A DNA stretch of 64,000 bases from Chitinophagales bacterium (GCA_020636495.1 JACJXQ010000008.1:2976001-3040000), one strand, 5' to 3'. Shown: positions 44,453 through 53,987, counted from the first letter of the stretch. Numbers and translations are program-made. The notes: generated from the sequence alone by a model not told the origin.

Positions 44453-44959
44453 ATGAACTTGTCAAAACAGATAGCCGGACATTTTGCAGAATTGCACCAG
44501 GGTGACAATTCAACGGGGGTAAATTACCGGGACACACTTTCTGATGTTACCTGGCAACAGGCAACAACCCAAATAGACGGACTTAACACCATACTTACGC
44601 TTACATACCATGTTCATTACTATACACGCATGATAACAGGCGTGTTGAAAGGTGGGCCATTAACGGGTAATGATAAACTGAGCTTTGAGCACCCTGCAAT
44701 CAATTCGCAGGAAGAATGGAACGAGCTATTAAAAAATGTCTGGGCAGATGCTGAGGAATTTGCCAACCTGGTAGAAAAAATGTCCGATGAACAGTTTTTT
44801 GAAAATTTCTCAGATGGTAAATATGGAAACAACTACCGAAATATCGTAGGCCTGATCGAGCACGCCCACTATCACCTGGGGCAGATAGTACTGATAAAAA
44901 AGTTGATATCCCCGTCACACAGCCGGCACGATAGTACCTTGGGCGAAGCTACCTCCTGA
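44453..44959 (+). CDS. DinB-like (YfiT/DUF1572-type) four-helix protein
   Basis: 168 residues, all-helical. The pattern of metal-binding His in this superfamily is visible: His in LTYHVHYYTR near residue 53 and the pair in IEHAHYHLGQIVLIK near residue 140. DinB-like proteins are putative thiol-dependent (bacillithiol or other) transferases or metal-dependent enzymes. The reaction here is unknown. Gene order (39 nt before the hydrolase gene, same strand) suggests co-transcription with it. Confidence 0.8.
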   Translation: MNLSKQIAGHFAELHQGDNSTGVNYRDTLSDVTWQQATTQIDGLNTILTLTYHVHYYTRMITGVLKGGPLTGNDKLSFEHPAINSQEEWNELLKNVWADAEEFANLVEKMSDEQFFENFSDGKYGNNYRNIVGLIEHAHYHLGQIVLIKKLISPSHSRHDSTLGEATS

Positions 44960-44997
44960 CGCGTATTTGTTTTTATGTCGTTATTTTGTAGCCGGGT

Positions 44998-45807
44998 ATG
45001 TCTCTTTATACAGCATCTATTAACTCGGGTAGCAATGGCAACTGTTACTATATCAGCAACGGACAGGATGCCGTTCTGGTAGACGCGGGCCTGTCTTGCC
45101 GCGAAACCGAGATACGTATGAAAAAGATGGGGCTGAATATCTCTAAGGTGCGTGCCCTCTTTATTACACATGAACATACCGACCATATAAAAGGTGCGCA
45201 GTTATTGTCTTCACGGTATAAGATACCCGTTTACCTGAACCACAAAACACATTACAGCAGCCACCTGAAATTTAAACCCGAACTATATCGCCGTATTGAA
45301 CACGAAGAAGTAATAAACGTGAATGGTATCACCGTAACAGGATTCAGCAAACTACACGATGCTGTAGACCCTTGCAGCTTTGTGGTACAATATGCAGGTA
45401 TTACCGTTGGCGTATTTACAGACATCGGCGCTGTCTGCGACAACCTGGCCAGGTATATGCAGCACTGCCACGCTGCTTACCTCGAGTCGAACTATGACGA
45501 AGAAATGCTGGAGAAAGGCAGGTACCCAATCCACCTGAAAAACCGTATTCGTGGGGGATTGGGACATTTATCCAATAAGCAGGCATTGGACTTTTTCCTG
45601 GCGCACAAACCTGCACACATGACCCACCTCTTCCTTTCTCACCTCTCCAGGGATAATAACGACCCTGAGTTGGCATTGCAACTTTTCAGGCAACATGCCG
45701 GGGATGTACAGGTGCATGTAGCACCTCGCTACGGTTTCAGCGACACCTTCCACATCTCAACCGAAACTGCTGCCACGCAAAAGCTGAAACAAGCAACGTT
45801 GTTCTAA
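44998..45807 (+). CDS. Metallo-beta-lactamase-fold hydrolase, WalJ/YycJ-like
   Basis: 269 residues. The metal site is T-H58-E-H60-T-D62-H63. The N-terminal SINSGSNGNCYYISNG is typical of the YycJ/WalJ subgroup of single-domain MBL proteins, which have nuclease-like relatives. Further ligands are in FTDIGAVCDN and near HLFLSHLSRDN. It is predicted to act on nucleic acid or a phosphodiester, by family analogy only. The terminator at 45949-45975 would end both this transcript and the tRNA. Confidence 0.88.
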   Translation: MSLYTASINSGSNGNCYYISNGQDAVLVDAGLSCRETEIRMKKMGLNISKVRALFITHEHTDHIKGAQLLSSRYKIPVYLNHKTHYSSHLKFKPELYRRIEHEEVINVNGITVTGFSKLHDAVDPCSFVVQYAGITVGVFTDIGAVCDNLARYMQHCHAAYLESNYDEEMLEKGRYPIHLKNRIRGGLGHLSNKQALDFFLAHKPAHMTHLFLSHLSRDNNDPELALQLFRQHAGDVQVHVAPRYGFSDTFHISTETAATQKLKQATLF

Positions 45808-45948
45808 CAACAAGAGCCTACTGGTGTGATTTATTTTGATTTTCCCTTATGCTTTCAAGCTACATTTTGCTGTAACAGGAACCCTTAGATTGGAATATAT
45901 AGTCCTGTTTTTCTGAAATAAGGAAGACCATATACCGGAATAAATAAC

Positions 45949-45975
45949 AAAAGCCGCCTCGATGAGGCGGCTTTT
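45949..45975. terminator. Bidirectional terminator between the MBL gene and tRNA-Lys
   Basis: Perfect 12-bp stem AAAAGCCGCCTC / GAGGCGGCTTTT with a 3-nt loop. A/T runs lie on both sides, so it can act in both directions. It ends 3 nt before the tRNA 3' end on the minus strand. Confidence 0.88.
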
Positions 45976-45978
45976 CAG

Positions 45979-46051
45979 TGATCCCGCTGGGACTCGAACC
46001 CAGGGCCCATACATTAAAAGTGTATTGCTCTACCAACTGAGCTACGGAATC
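45979..46051 (-). tRNA. tRNA-Lys (anticodon UUU)
   Basis: 73 nt. Acceptor GATTCCG pairs with CGGGATC (one G-U pair). The D arm is AGCTCAGTTGGTAGAGC. The anticodon arm ATACA-CTTTTAA-TGTAT gives anticodon UUU. The T arm is CTGGG-TTCGAGT-CCCAG, and the discriminator is A. CCA is not encoded. The D-arm and T-loop consensus bases are intact. It is the only tRNA in the window. Confidence 0.96.
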
Positions 46052-46079
46052 GACCGTATGTTCATTTCTGAACGGGGTG

Positions 46080-46109
46080 CAAAGATAGGTAAACGTCTAT
46101 TTTTTCAAA
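46080..46109 (-). promoter_or_regulatory. Promoter of tRNA-Lys
   Basis: Minus strand TTTG at 46106-46109, 18-nt spacer, TATCTTTG at 46080-46087, an exact TAnnTTTG. The mature tRNA begins 28 nt downstream. Confidence 0.75.
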
Positions 46110-46257
46110 ATCTTTTCTATAATTTTTTAGTTCATAATGTGTTGTCTATGGGTAGGGGATTTTGCTAAGAGCGGAAAAAAGCGCTATAAACCGCTCATTT
46201 AAATCAAGTTCTATCTATATAGTCATTGTCATATAAATATCATCGTTCTGTATTTTG

Positions 46258-46289
46258 TTTGTCAATTAACTGTTTATTAGGTAGTTTCG
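46258..46289 (+). promoter_or_regulatory. Promoter of the M36 protease gene
   Basis: TTTG at 46258-46261, 20-nt spacer, TAGTTTCG at 46282-46289, the same form as the oxyR promoter. The ATG lies 136 nt downstream, leaving a long AT-rich leader with a small CCCCGGTTAA...TTACCGGG stem. The 374-bp gap from the tRNA gene to this CDS otherwise holds only the two promoters. Confidence 0.6.
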
Positions 46290-46425
46290 GCAACCTTTTT
46301 GGAACTATATTTTGTTTTGCAATCATATATATTCCTCCCCTTTCAACATTAAACCCCGGTTAAAAAAACGAGTCTTACCGGGATAAAGCAGACAATAAAA
46401 CAAGTTATATAGTATAAAAGAAATA

Positions 46426-49368
46426 ATGAAAAAACTAACATCTATCCTCAGCCTGTTGATATTTGGCGCAGGCATACAGGCATCTGCCGGCGAGCACGAA
46501 GAAGTGCATTCGCTTACATATTCGGTTTACCAGTCTTACCGGTTTATTCCAATGACTAACACCGATAAAGTACTGGCAACCCAGGAGCAGGCAAGGAAAA
46601 TGTTGCCCGGCTGGAATGCAACGCCTGACAAACTCACAGGCATGTTCAGAGATATGTATGGCCCTGCGGCTATGGTACCCGGCAATACAAATATGGACAA
46701 AGCACAGAGATTTATGTCCGGCAAGCTCTCAGAAATGGGTGTAAATGCCGCTGAATGGATAAAAACAAGGGATATCTCGGTTTCGCATGCCTCATTTGTC
46801 AATTTCAAGCAAGTGATAAACGGACATGAGGTTGTACTCTCAGACCTGGCTTTCCGCTTTACCCCGGACGGCAGGTTACAACGTATTAAAATGAAGAACT
46901 TCGGCACACCCGCTGCCGGCTTGCAACCGGAATTGTCAGCGTCAGATGTGTTGAATGGCACTACTATCCTGGAAGGACTTGGTGGTGTGAACATCAGCGA
47001 GAAAAGGGTGGAACCCAACTGGGTGTGGTTCCCCATCCCCGCAAAAGGAGGTTATATCATGCACCCTGCATGGACCTTCGCCGTTAATGGTACCACCTCA
47101 TTTGAAAAACCGGTGGAGTTGAGCGGATATATAGACGCGATTACAGGCGAATTACTGTATCGCAGCAACTCTGTAAACGAAACATTTGAGACTACGGTTG
47201 ATGCACTGCTTTATATGATTAAGCCAACCAACCCAAGATCGGTAGAGAGGGTAAAACATATGACTGTAACGATAGCCGGTACAGACTACCTTACCGATGA
47301 TACCGGTTTTGTAAGTGTTGCTTCAGCCAATGCACCGGTGAATGTGACATACAAAGTAAAGGGTCCGTGGTCTGACGTGCGAGTAAGTAATTCAACGCCT
47401 ACGTTTACAGCTAACATGACCATATCGCCATCAGCACACAGCCTGCCGGTATCAGACAGTACCTCTTCCGACTTCAGGGCAGTTTCAGCTTTTTTTTATG
47501 TGAATGCGATCCACGACTACATGAAGTCAAAATGGCCGTCATTTACCGGCATGGATAATACGCCGCTGCGAACAAACGTGGATATCAATGGAACTGACTG
47601 TAATGCATATTATAGCAATGGTAATTATTCTATCAACTTCTACCCTCCACAGGGAGCGTCCTGCAGGGCATTCTCTACCGTTCCAGACATAGTCTTCCAC
47701 GAATATGGCCACGGTATATCTTACAAGTTTTATGCCTCGCAAGGAACCAACTTCTCAAATGGTGCCATGGGCGAGGGTAACTCTGATGTCTGGGCTATGT
47801 GTATCAACCAGGATGGAGTAGTAGGTGAAGGCTCATATTATAACGGCGCAAACATACGCAGCTACATCGGCACACCGAAAGTTTACCCCGGGGACATAAA
47901 AGGTGAAGTACATGCCGATGGTGAGATAATAGCAGGTGCATGGTGGGACGTGGCCATTAATACAGGCAGCGGAGACACGATGGCTAAATTGTTCGCGCTC
48001 ACATACTATGACACTCCCAATGGGCCGGATGGCACAGAAGGAGAAGTATATCACGATGTACTGATATCTGCCCTAATGAATGATGATGATGATGCAAACC
48101 TGGGTAATGGCACGCCACACTTCAGCCAGATAGTTGCTGCATTTGCACGACATGGTATATACCTGCTCAGCGATGCACAATTTGAGCACACTGAAGTGCC
48201 CCACCAACCCATCAACACAGCCGTTGCTATAAAAGGCAACCTTGTGTTGAGCAACCCCGCATTCTTTGATAAATTATTCCTCTTCTACCGCGACCGTTAT
48301 GGCGCCGGCACATGGGATTCTGTAGCAATGACCAATACTACAGGTAATGAGTACGCGGCACAGATACCCGGCCTGCCGGGAGGTTCTATTGTAGACTACT
48401 TCTTCAAGGCCAACGATGCCATCCAGGCCTCTTCATATGGCTTACCGGGGGGCTACAGCCCGGCGGTAACATCTACGGAACTGACACTACCCTACCAATT
48501 TGGTTTTGGACTAAATGTTGGCAGGTATAAGAATGATTTCGAGGGCGCAATAGATGGATGGGAATTAGGACTTTCTACCGATGACGCATCTGATGGTATA
48601 TGGGAACAAGGCGTTCCGGGCGGCACAACCTCCGGTGGTCAGCAAGTACAAACGGACAAAGACCATACTACAGGTACAGGCAAGTGTCTCATCACCGGTA
48701 ACGGTCAGCTCTTCGGCTCCGTATCTGACGATGATGTAGACAACGGGTTGACCACTGCCCGCACTCCTGTTTTCGACCTCCCTTTCTACGAGCCCGTGAT
48801 AGAATATTACAGGTGGTACAGCAATGACAGAGGATCGAATTCTAACGCCCGCAGCGACTATTGGACTGTTGAGATCCGCACACCTAACAGCGGACTGTGG
48901 AAACGTGTTGATTATACTAAGGAATCTGACCAGAGATGGAGAAGAAGAGTTTTCAGGGTGAGCGAATATTTACCTGGTGCCAGTGCCATTCAAATGCAGT
49001 TTATTGCAGAAGACCGGAAGATCGGCACATTATCAGGCAATGGGCAGAATGTGGTGGAAGCCGCTGTTGATGACTTCCTGATATACGAAGGTGCTCCTGC
49101 CGGGGTTGAAAATACAGGCTTGGCTGTCCAATCAAAAGTATACCCGAACCCTGCCGACAATATGGTTCATGTTACAGTACCTGGCGGGAGTAATGGCAGC
49201 ATCAACTTATATGACATCACAGGCAGAACTATCAGTATTACGAATGTGACCGACGCTAAGATTGAGTACGGTATCAACACCAGAGACCTTCCTTCCGGCA
49301 CATATATGATACTAATACAGACACAATATGCTGTACAGAATACCACAGTCGTAGTAAGCCACAACTAA
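46426..49368 (+). CDS. Secreted M36-family (fungalysin) metalloprotease with T9SS sorting domain
   Basis: 980 residues. It has a signal peptide (ending ASAG), an FTP-like propeptide region (about 70-250), and the M36 catalytic domain with H425-E-Y-G-H429 and a downstream Glu in GAMGEGNSDVW. GEVHADGEIIAGAWWDV follows. Then come beta-sandwich segments and a type A T9SS sorting domain over the last 75 residues (VYPNPADNMVHVTV onward, ending VVVSHN). It is secreted as a zymogen and likely digests extracellular protein. It is monocistronic with its own promoter and a strong terminator. Confidence 0.95.
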   Translation: MKKLTSILSLLIFGAGIQASAGEHEEVHSLTYSVYQSYRFIPMTNTDKVLATQEQARKMLPGWNATPDKLTGMFRDMYGPAAMVPGNTNMDKAQRFMSGKLSEMGVNAAEWIKTRDISVSHASFVNFKQVINGHEVVLSDLAFRFTPDGRLQRIKMKNFGTPAAGLQPELSASDVLNGTTILEGLGGVNISEKRVEPNWVWFPIPAKGGYIMHPAWTFAVNGTTSFEKPVELSGYIDAITGELLYRSNSVNETFETTVDALLYMIKPTNPRSVERVKHMTVTIAGTDYLTDDTGFVSVASANAPVNVTYKVKGPWSDVRVSNSTPTFTANMTISPSAHSLPVSDSTSSDFRAVSAFFYVNAIHDYMKSKWPSFTGMDNTPLRTNVDINGTDCNAYYSNGNYSINFYPPQGASCRAFSTVPDIVFHEYGHGISYKFYASQGTNFSNGAMGEGNSDVWAMCINQDGVVGEGSYYNGANIRSYIGTPKVYPGDIKGEVHADGEIIAGAWWDVAINTGSGDTMAKLFALTYYDTPNGPDGTEGEVYHDVLISALMNDDDDANLGNGTPHFSQIVAAFARHGIYLLSDAQFEHTEVPHQPINTAVAIKGNLVLSNPAFFDKLFLFYRDRYGAGTWDSVAMTNTTGNEYAAQIPGLPGGSIVDYFFKANDAIQASSYGLPGGYSPAVTSTELTLPYQFGFGLNVGRYKNDFEGAIDGWELGLSTDDASDGIWEQGVPGGTTSGGQQVQTDKDHTTGTGKCLITGNGQLFGSVSDDDVDNGLTTARTPVFDLPFYEPVIEYYRWYSNDRGSNSNARSDYWTVEIRTPNSGLWKRVDYTKESDQRWRRRVFRVSEYLPGASAIQMQFIAEDRKIGTLSGNGQNVVEAAVDDFLIYEGAPAGVENTGLAVQSKVYPNPADNMVHVTVPGGSNGSINLYDITGRTISITNVTDAKIEYGINTRDLPSGTYMILIQTQYAVQNTTVVVSHN

Positions 49369-49406
49369 TTGCATTGAGCCCGTACACATCCGGGCCGGGC
49401 AGACAT

Positions 49407-49445
49407 AAAAAGAGACGGGATACATAATGTATCCCGTCTCTTTTT
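49407..49445. terminator. Strong terminator between the M36 protease and carbonic anhydrase genes
   Basis: Perfect 19-bp inverted repeat (left arm AAAAAGAGACGGGATACAT) with a 1-nt centre. T-runs occur on both strands, so it serves both converging genes. Confidence 0.92.
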
Positions 49446-49457
49446 ATTTACCAGAAA

Positions 49458-50087
49458 TCAATCTAGGAAATTCACCTCACCTGTAGCAATATCATACATC
49501 GCGGGAACGATGCCTATTGTTCCCTGCTCCAGCAGATTACGAATGACATCACTCTGTTTTTTTATCTCGTCTACCGTATGATGCACGTTCAATGTAGCTA
49601 CCTGGTCAACAAAAGCCGTATTCTTGCTGTTGCGTTCTTCTGTAAATGTTTTTTCCATCTCCACCGCGGGTTTTATCTTGCTCAACAGGGCAGACAAATG
49701 CCCCAGTTGGACACTGTCGCAAGCACCTTTTATGGCACCACAACTTGTATGGCCTAAAACCACTATAAGCACACTACCAGCTACTGCCGTTGCAAACTCA
49801 AGACTCCCTAACACATTCTCAGAAATAACATTTCCGGCTATACGTATGCTAAATATATCGCCAAGTCCCTGGTCAAATATAAGCTCGGCAGAAGTTCTTG
49901 AATCCATACAGCTGAGTATAGCCGCAAATGGCCATTGGTCATTCTTGGTCGCATTTACCTGCTCCAGCAAATCCCTGTTCAGTTTCAGATTGTTCACAAA
50001 ACGGTAATTACCCTCTTTCAGCAAATCCACGGCTGCGGATGGAGTGAGATCATGAGATATTGCTTCTATTATATGTATTTGTTTCAC
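49458..50087 (-). CDS. Beta-class carbonic anhydrase
   Basis: 209 residues. It interconverts CO2 and bicarbonate with zinc. Ligands and active-site residues are all visible: C60-x-D62-S-R64 and H113-x-x-C116 (GHTSCGAIKGACD). There is no signal peptide, so it is cytosolic. The start is GTG at 50087 and no ATG is available nearby. It is single, converging on the M36 protease terminator. Confidence 0.95.
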   Translation of the reverse strand: MKQIHIIEAISHDLTPSAAVDLLKEGNYRFVNNLKLNRDLLEQVNATKNDQWPFAAILSCMDSRTSAELIFDQGLGDIFSIRIAGNVISENVLGSLEFATAVAGSVLIVVLGHTSCGAIKGACDSVQLGHLSALLSKIKPAVEMEKTFTEERNSKNTAFVDQVATLNVHHTVDEIKKQSDVIRNLLEQGTIGIVPAMYDIATGEVNFLD

Positions 50088-50205
50088 TATTGTCTTTATT
50101 GATAATATTTACTTAATAAATTTCGGTAATTGTAAAGCGGAGACGCAGCATCGCCGGTGTCATGCCTCATGGCATAGACCCTGTATATCCATCCGCGCAA
50201 TTGTG

Positions 50206-50523
50206 TTACGCGACTAAGTAAATATTATCCGGGGGAGGTGTAATGATATTAGGTGCATACATATCTGGAATATGCTCTGAGTATGCTCGGGTTAACGAGG
50301 AAGGCAGTGCCGGTTGAAACCCCGATATTGAACTGTATATACAATTGGTGTACAGGCCAGGCTCCAATTTCAGATCGCCGGATGAGTAGTCTTCACTTTC
50401 GTATGCTGCATCCTGTACTTCTTCCGTCACGAAACCTTTGTAAAAGAGTCTGCCCAACTCTTTTACAGGCAACACCTGGAAAGAAAATAACAGTAACAGG
50501 AAGCCCGCAAACCATTGTTTCAT
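50206..50523 (-). CDS. Small secreted protein of unknown function
   Basis: 105 residues from the ATG at 50523. The signal peptide (MKQWFAGFLLLLFSFQVLPV) is followed by an acidic, Tyr/Ser/Pro-rich tail with one Cys. No domain is recognised. Another ATG at 50532 falls inside the -7 element (TATTTTTG, 50530-50537) and is rejected. The leader would thus be about 3 nt. It is separate from its neighbours on both sides. Confidence 0.6.
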   Translation of the reverse strand: MKQWFAGFLLLLFSFQVLPVKELGRLFYKGFVTEEVQDAAYESEDYSSGDLKLEPGLYTNCIYSSISGFQPALPSSLTRAYSEHIPDMYAPNIITPPPDNIYLVA

Positions 50524-50529
50524 TGCGTG

Positions 50530-50562
50530 CAAAAATACACATTACAAGCATGTAATTATCAA
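50530..50562 (-). promoter_or_regulatory. Promoter with internal inverted repeat
   Basis: Minus strand TTG at 50560-50562 and TATTTTTG at 50530-50537, 22 nt apart. Between them lies an inverted repeat ATTACA-AGCA-TGTAAT at 50541-50556, well placed for a repressor to bind. Confidence 0.5.
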
Positions 50563-50607
50563 CCAAATTGCTAACAAGACTGTTATTTTTACCTGACAGG
50601 AAAGTTA

Positions 50608-50637
50608 AATACTCCTTCCGGGATAGAGAAGGAGTAT
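50608..50637 (-). terminator. Terminator of the MATE transporter gene
   Basis: Perfect arms AATACTCCTTC / GAAGGAGTATT with an 8-nt loop, 5 nt past the stop on the minus strand. The tail is not a pure T-run. Confidence 0.7.
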
Positions 50638-50642
50638 TATTA

Positions 50643-52016
50643 TTACACTTTTATTGATTTCCACTTGCCGCGTCTGAATAGCATTATACCGGCTATAGCC
50701 ATAGCACTTTCAGCAATGGCTACCGCTGAGAATACACCTTTAGGGCCCAGTTCAAGAACAATAGACAAGGTATACGCCAATGGTATCTGGAAAGCCCAGA
50801 ACCCCAATAGATTAAGTATCGTTGGGGTACGGGTATCCCCTGCCCCGTTAAACGACTGGGATATGACCATCCCATACCCGTAGAACATATAACCCATACA
50901 GATATAGCGCAGGCACTCTATGCCATACTTTAATACTCCCGGCTCGGTTGAAAACAGGGACACCAATTGCCTTGCAAAAACGAAGAATACAATTGCTATT
51001 GAGCATAAGAACAACATATTGAAAAATGCTGACCGCCAGGCTGATCTTTCAGCCCTGTCGGGTTGCTGTGCGCCCAGGTTCTGCCCTACCAGTGTTGCGG
51101 CGGCATTGGCCATACCCCAGGCCGGCATTATGGTGAATGCGATAATACGGATACCTATCGTATATCCCGCCAGGGCCTCGTTGCCAAAATGAGCAATGAT
51201 ACGCACCAGGAATATCCAACTGGCAGATGCTATCATGAATTGCGATGTAACCTCTGCAGCCATTTTCAATACATGTGTCATTAAAGGCCCATCAGGAGAG
51301 AGGTGTCTGCGCAATATGCGCAGAATACCCTTACCTTTTGCCAAATGATATAGCTGGTAGCAGACACCCGTGCCCCGGCCTATAGTAGTTGCAATTGCAG
51401 CACCTTTCAAACCCATACCCGGAATGGGTCCAAAACCATATATAAGCAACGGGCATAGAACAATATTCAATCCGTTTGCCAGCCATAACGAACGCATAGC
51501 GATAGCCGCATCTCCAGCACCACGAAAGACGCCATTGATCAGGAACAACATAATGATAACAATATTGCTGCCCAACATGATCTGTGCATACCTGTAGTTA
51601 GCTTCTACAAGTGCTTCGCTGCCCCCCATCATCAACAGCAGGTCTTTTGCAAATATCACTCCTGATATACTGAGCAAAAGGCTTAATGCTATACCTACGT
51701 AAATGGCTTGCATGGCCGAATGCGCTGCGCCGTCGGCATTCTTCTCCCCCGTACGGCGGGCTACTACCGATGTCGCCCCCATACTCATTCCCCATGCTAT
51801 TGAATAAACGACCATCAACATAGATTCTGTAAGTCCAACCGTAGCAACAGCGTCTTTTCCCAACCGGGCTACAAAGAATACATCTACGATGGCAAATAAT
51901 GACTCCATGGCCATTTCCAGTATCATTGGAACTGACAACATAAATATGGCCCTGTCGATACTGCCGGTAGTAAATTCTTTTTCTCCACCGGCAACAGCGG
52001 TTTTCAACAACCGCAT
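50643..52016 (-). CDS. MATE-family efflux transporter
   Basis: 457 residues from the ATG at 52016, with 12 predicted helices in two halves. FTTGSIDRAIFMLSVPMILEMAMESLF and the internal repeat near residue 265 (PLMTHVLKMAAEVTSQFMIASASW) are the MATE pattern. It is a cation-coupled drug or metabolite exporter. The frame is open to 52055 and 52115. The added residues would form an extra N-terminal helix not typical of the family, so the shorter start is preferred. A small GC-rich hairpin (52135-52153, CGCCCG/CGGGCG) lies upstream. Confidence 0.92.
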   Translation of the reverse strand: MRLLKTAVAGGEKEFTTGSIDRAIFMLSVPMILEMAMESLFAIVDVFFVARLGKDAVATVGLTESMLMVVYSIAWGMSMGATSVVARRTGEKNADGAAHSAMQAIYVGIALSLLLSISGVIFAKDLLLMMGGSEALVEANYRYAQIMLGSNIVIIMLFLINGVFRGAGDAAIAMRSLWLANGLNIVLCPLLIYGFGPIPGMGLKGAAIATTIGRGTGVCYQLYHLAKGKGILRILRRHLSPDGPLMTHVLKMAAEVTSQFMIASASWIFLVRIIAHFGNEALAGYTIGIRIIAFTIMPAWGMANAAATLVGQNLGAQQPDRAERSAWRSAFFNMLFLCSIAIVFFVFARQLVSLFSTEPGVLKYGIECLRYICMGYMFYGYGMVISQSFNGAGDTRTPTILNLLGFWAFQIPLAYTLSIVLELGPKGVFSAVAIAESAMAIAGIMLFRRGKWKSIKV

Positions 52017-52365
52017 AATATTAATAATACGTGATGAACGAACACGTTGAAACATGATAACAATATATTGTATGTAAAATAATAGAAATACTGCAACGCG
52101 AAACACACATTGCATCAGAAGATCCTATGTTTCTCGCCCGGGCGCGTCGGGCGGAATGCTTAATTCACCATAGTTCGTAGAATGATGAGCAAATATATGT
52201 GTATTTTCATTACAAAATGACCGATGATTATTTATCACGATTAAAAACGCATTTAAGTTTACCAGTCAACCTTTTATCCCTGCGGTTAACCGATTGTTAT
52301 TGGCCTATGTCATATGTCCATGTTATCCGTAAACAATTATTAATTTGCAGTAAAGAACTATACAT

Positions 52366-52674
52366 ATGTGGATTAAGATCACCGCTCTAGAACAGTTAGA
52401 GGCATTACATGAAGGTTCGCTAGTAGCTATATATCCCCTACAGGGCGCACCCAGAGCTGAATTTGACGACAGCGACCCTGACCAGGTAGCCCAGCGTTTA
52501 GTGTCTGAGAATGACAAGAATACCAAGATGATCCATACCACATCGTTACAACGCAAGGAAGAAGCACATACGATTACATCAAGTGGCATGGGGAGTATGA
52601 TACTCGGGTCGGGTTATGTAAACTATGCTGATATTATTGAGGCCGGAATATGGTGGATACAACAGGGTCTATAA
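52366..52674 (+). CDS. Small cytosolic protein of unknown function
   Basis: 102 residues, no signal peptide or membrane segment. An N-terminal half of alpha/beta character (MWIKITALEQLEALHEGSLVAIYP) is followed by an acidic region and a Gly/Ser-rich stretch, and it ends with IEAGIWWIQQGL. I recognise no family. It is divergent from the MATE gene and converges on the lipoprotein gene with a 9-nt gap, which supports a real gene with tight boundaries. Confidence 0.6.
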   Translation: MWIKITALEQLEALHEGSLVAIYPLQGAPRAEFDDSDPDQVAQRLVSENDKNTKMIHTTSLQRKEEAHTITSSGMGSMILGSGYVNYADIIEAGIWWIQQGL

Positions 52675-52683
52675 CATCCCCTA

Positions 52684-53175
52684 CTAATTTCGCCTGAAAT
52701 AATAATCGCAACCATCCAGGTAGCTGGAATAGAATACTACTTCATCATTACAAAGAAGTATGTGCCCATGCAGGTATTTCGACTTTGCAGAAGTTACAAT
52801 ATCCCATGTATTGTTGTCAATCTGTGACAACTTCCATGTGCCTTCTGATTCCACAGTTCCGTTTTCGAACAACTGGTAATTGCCGGCATCTTTAAATATA
52901 AGTACCACCTGTTTATCAGCAGCAATTACCTCGCTGTAATTCCAATAGCAACTACTACTTATCCATACCCATGTACCTTCCAGGTTTTTATTTATCTGGG
53001 AAGGGAAAGGATTGCTGTTGTTATGACAATCCCATATCCTGCTGATATCAAAATCAGAGCCTGCGCCTGCCGGTGTAACTTTATCAGCCTTCTCTTTTTT
53101 GCAGCCAGGAGATATGGCTATCAATGTAAATACGGCTAAACAAGCCAGCGTTGTATAAAAAACAGTTCTGAACAT
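52684..53175 (-). CDS. Lipoprotein, possibly lipocalin-like
   Basis: 163 residues. The signal peptide has lipobox SPGC at about residue 25. The mature part has strands such as GTWVWISSSCYWNY, KQVVLIFKDAGNYQLFENGTVESEGTWKLSQI and TWDIVTSA, a pattern common in lipocalin-like small lipoproteins of Bacteroidota. Six Cys are present. The function is unknown. A TTTG with TAAATTGC 16 nt later lies just above the start and may be the promoter. Confidence 0.65.
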   Translation of the reverse strand: MFRTVFYTTLACLAVFTLIAISPGCKKEKADKVTPAGAGSDFDISRIWDCHNNSNPFPSQINKNLEGTWVWISSSCYWNYSEVIAADKQVVLIFKDAGNYQLFENGTVESEGTWKLSQIDNNTWDIVTSAKSKYLHGHILLCNDEVVFYSSYLDGCDYYFRRN

Positions 53176-53273
53176 AACCTGGAGATGTATTGCAATTTAT
53201 GGCTTTTATGACGGACAAAAAGGGTGATATATTGACAAGTCTATATTTATGACATTGTTGTGAGATAAAAAAG

Positions 53274-53299
53274 CAGGGCCGCCAAGAAAGGCAGCCCTG
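53274..53299 (-). terminator. Terminator of the lolA gene
   Basis: Minus strand CAGGGCTGCC / GGCGGCCCTG (one G-U pair) with a 6-nt loop, followed by six T. It starts about 40 nt past the stop. Confidence 0.85.
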
Positions 53300-53339
53300 T
53301 GTTACATACTCTGCGGTTGCCCGCGAACATTCTTCAGGT

Positions 53340-53987
53340 TTACCTCAGGTCTATCACCTCAACACCGGGATGCTTTTTTGCATCGAAGGTGAAGGTGGCG
53401 TCTGTTACCGTGTTTGAATTGATAACATAGTTGCTGATGTCGTAACGGTAGGTGTTACCATTCTTTTCCCATACCTGGCCACCCATGATGTTATTAGACT
53501 TATCTACAGACATCTGCACTTTCGTGAACATCTTGTCCGCATCTTTGGGTGTCAGTTCGATAATATCGCAAACCTTGCCGTTAATTTTGCGTTCGCCGGC
53601 ATACTTATAGTTATATTCTTTTTCTACAAACCCGTTGGTGAACAATTTGGTAGGAGAAATGGTCTGAGCGTCAGGATTATACTCCGTAACCTGCACCTCG
53701 TTGGTAGCCTGTATATAGGTCCATACGGTTTTATTGTCGCAAATGATCTCCTGCCCGGCTATATTTACCCTGTATTTCGGGCCTTTCATCACAAAAGTGC
53801 CTTTTTTCTTGTCGTCTACGCCGCCACCTTTCAGCTCCAGCGAGAAGTCGGCTTTTACTGTTTTGGCGCTATTTATCTTCTTGTAAGCAGCATCCAATAC
53901 TTCCTTTGCTTTTTTATCTGCCTGTGCATAGGCCGACTGCAAAATAACGCCCATTGCAAGGGCACACAATATCAATATTTTCCTCAT
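53340..53987 (-). CDS. lolA: Outer-membrane lipoprotein carrier protein LolA-like
   Basis: 215 residues. Signal peptide 1-21 (ending AYAQ). The mature protein has the LolA/LppX half-barrel pattern: TVKADFSLELKGGG, KGTFVMKGPKYRVNIAGQEIICDNKTVWTYIQATNEVQV, then alternating strands to the end. It ferries lipoproteins across the periplasm. Bacteroidota lack LolB, so it hands cargo on by another route. A TACCTTTG -7 element is at 54041-54048, about 54 nt above the ATG. Confidence 0.9.
   Translation of the reverse strand: MRKILILCALAMGVILQSAYAQADKKAKEVLDAAYKKINSAKTVKADFSLELKGGGVDDKKKGTFVMKGPKYRVNIAGQEIICDNKTVWTYIQATNEVQVTEYNPDAQTISPTKLFTNGFVEKEYNYKYAGERKINGKVCDIIELTPKDADKMFTKVQMSVDKSNNIMGGQVWEKNGNTYRYDISNYVINSNTVTDATFTFDAKKHPGVEVIDLR

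Noticed and set aside
52135..52153. GC-rich hairpin upstream of the MATE gene as a riboswitch
   Set aside because: A single 6-bp stem without the conserved loops of guanidine, fluoride or other known classes.
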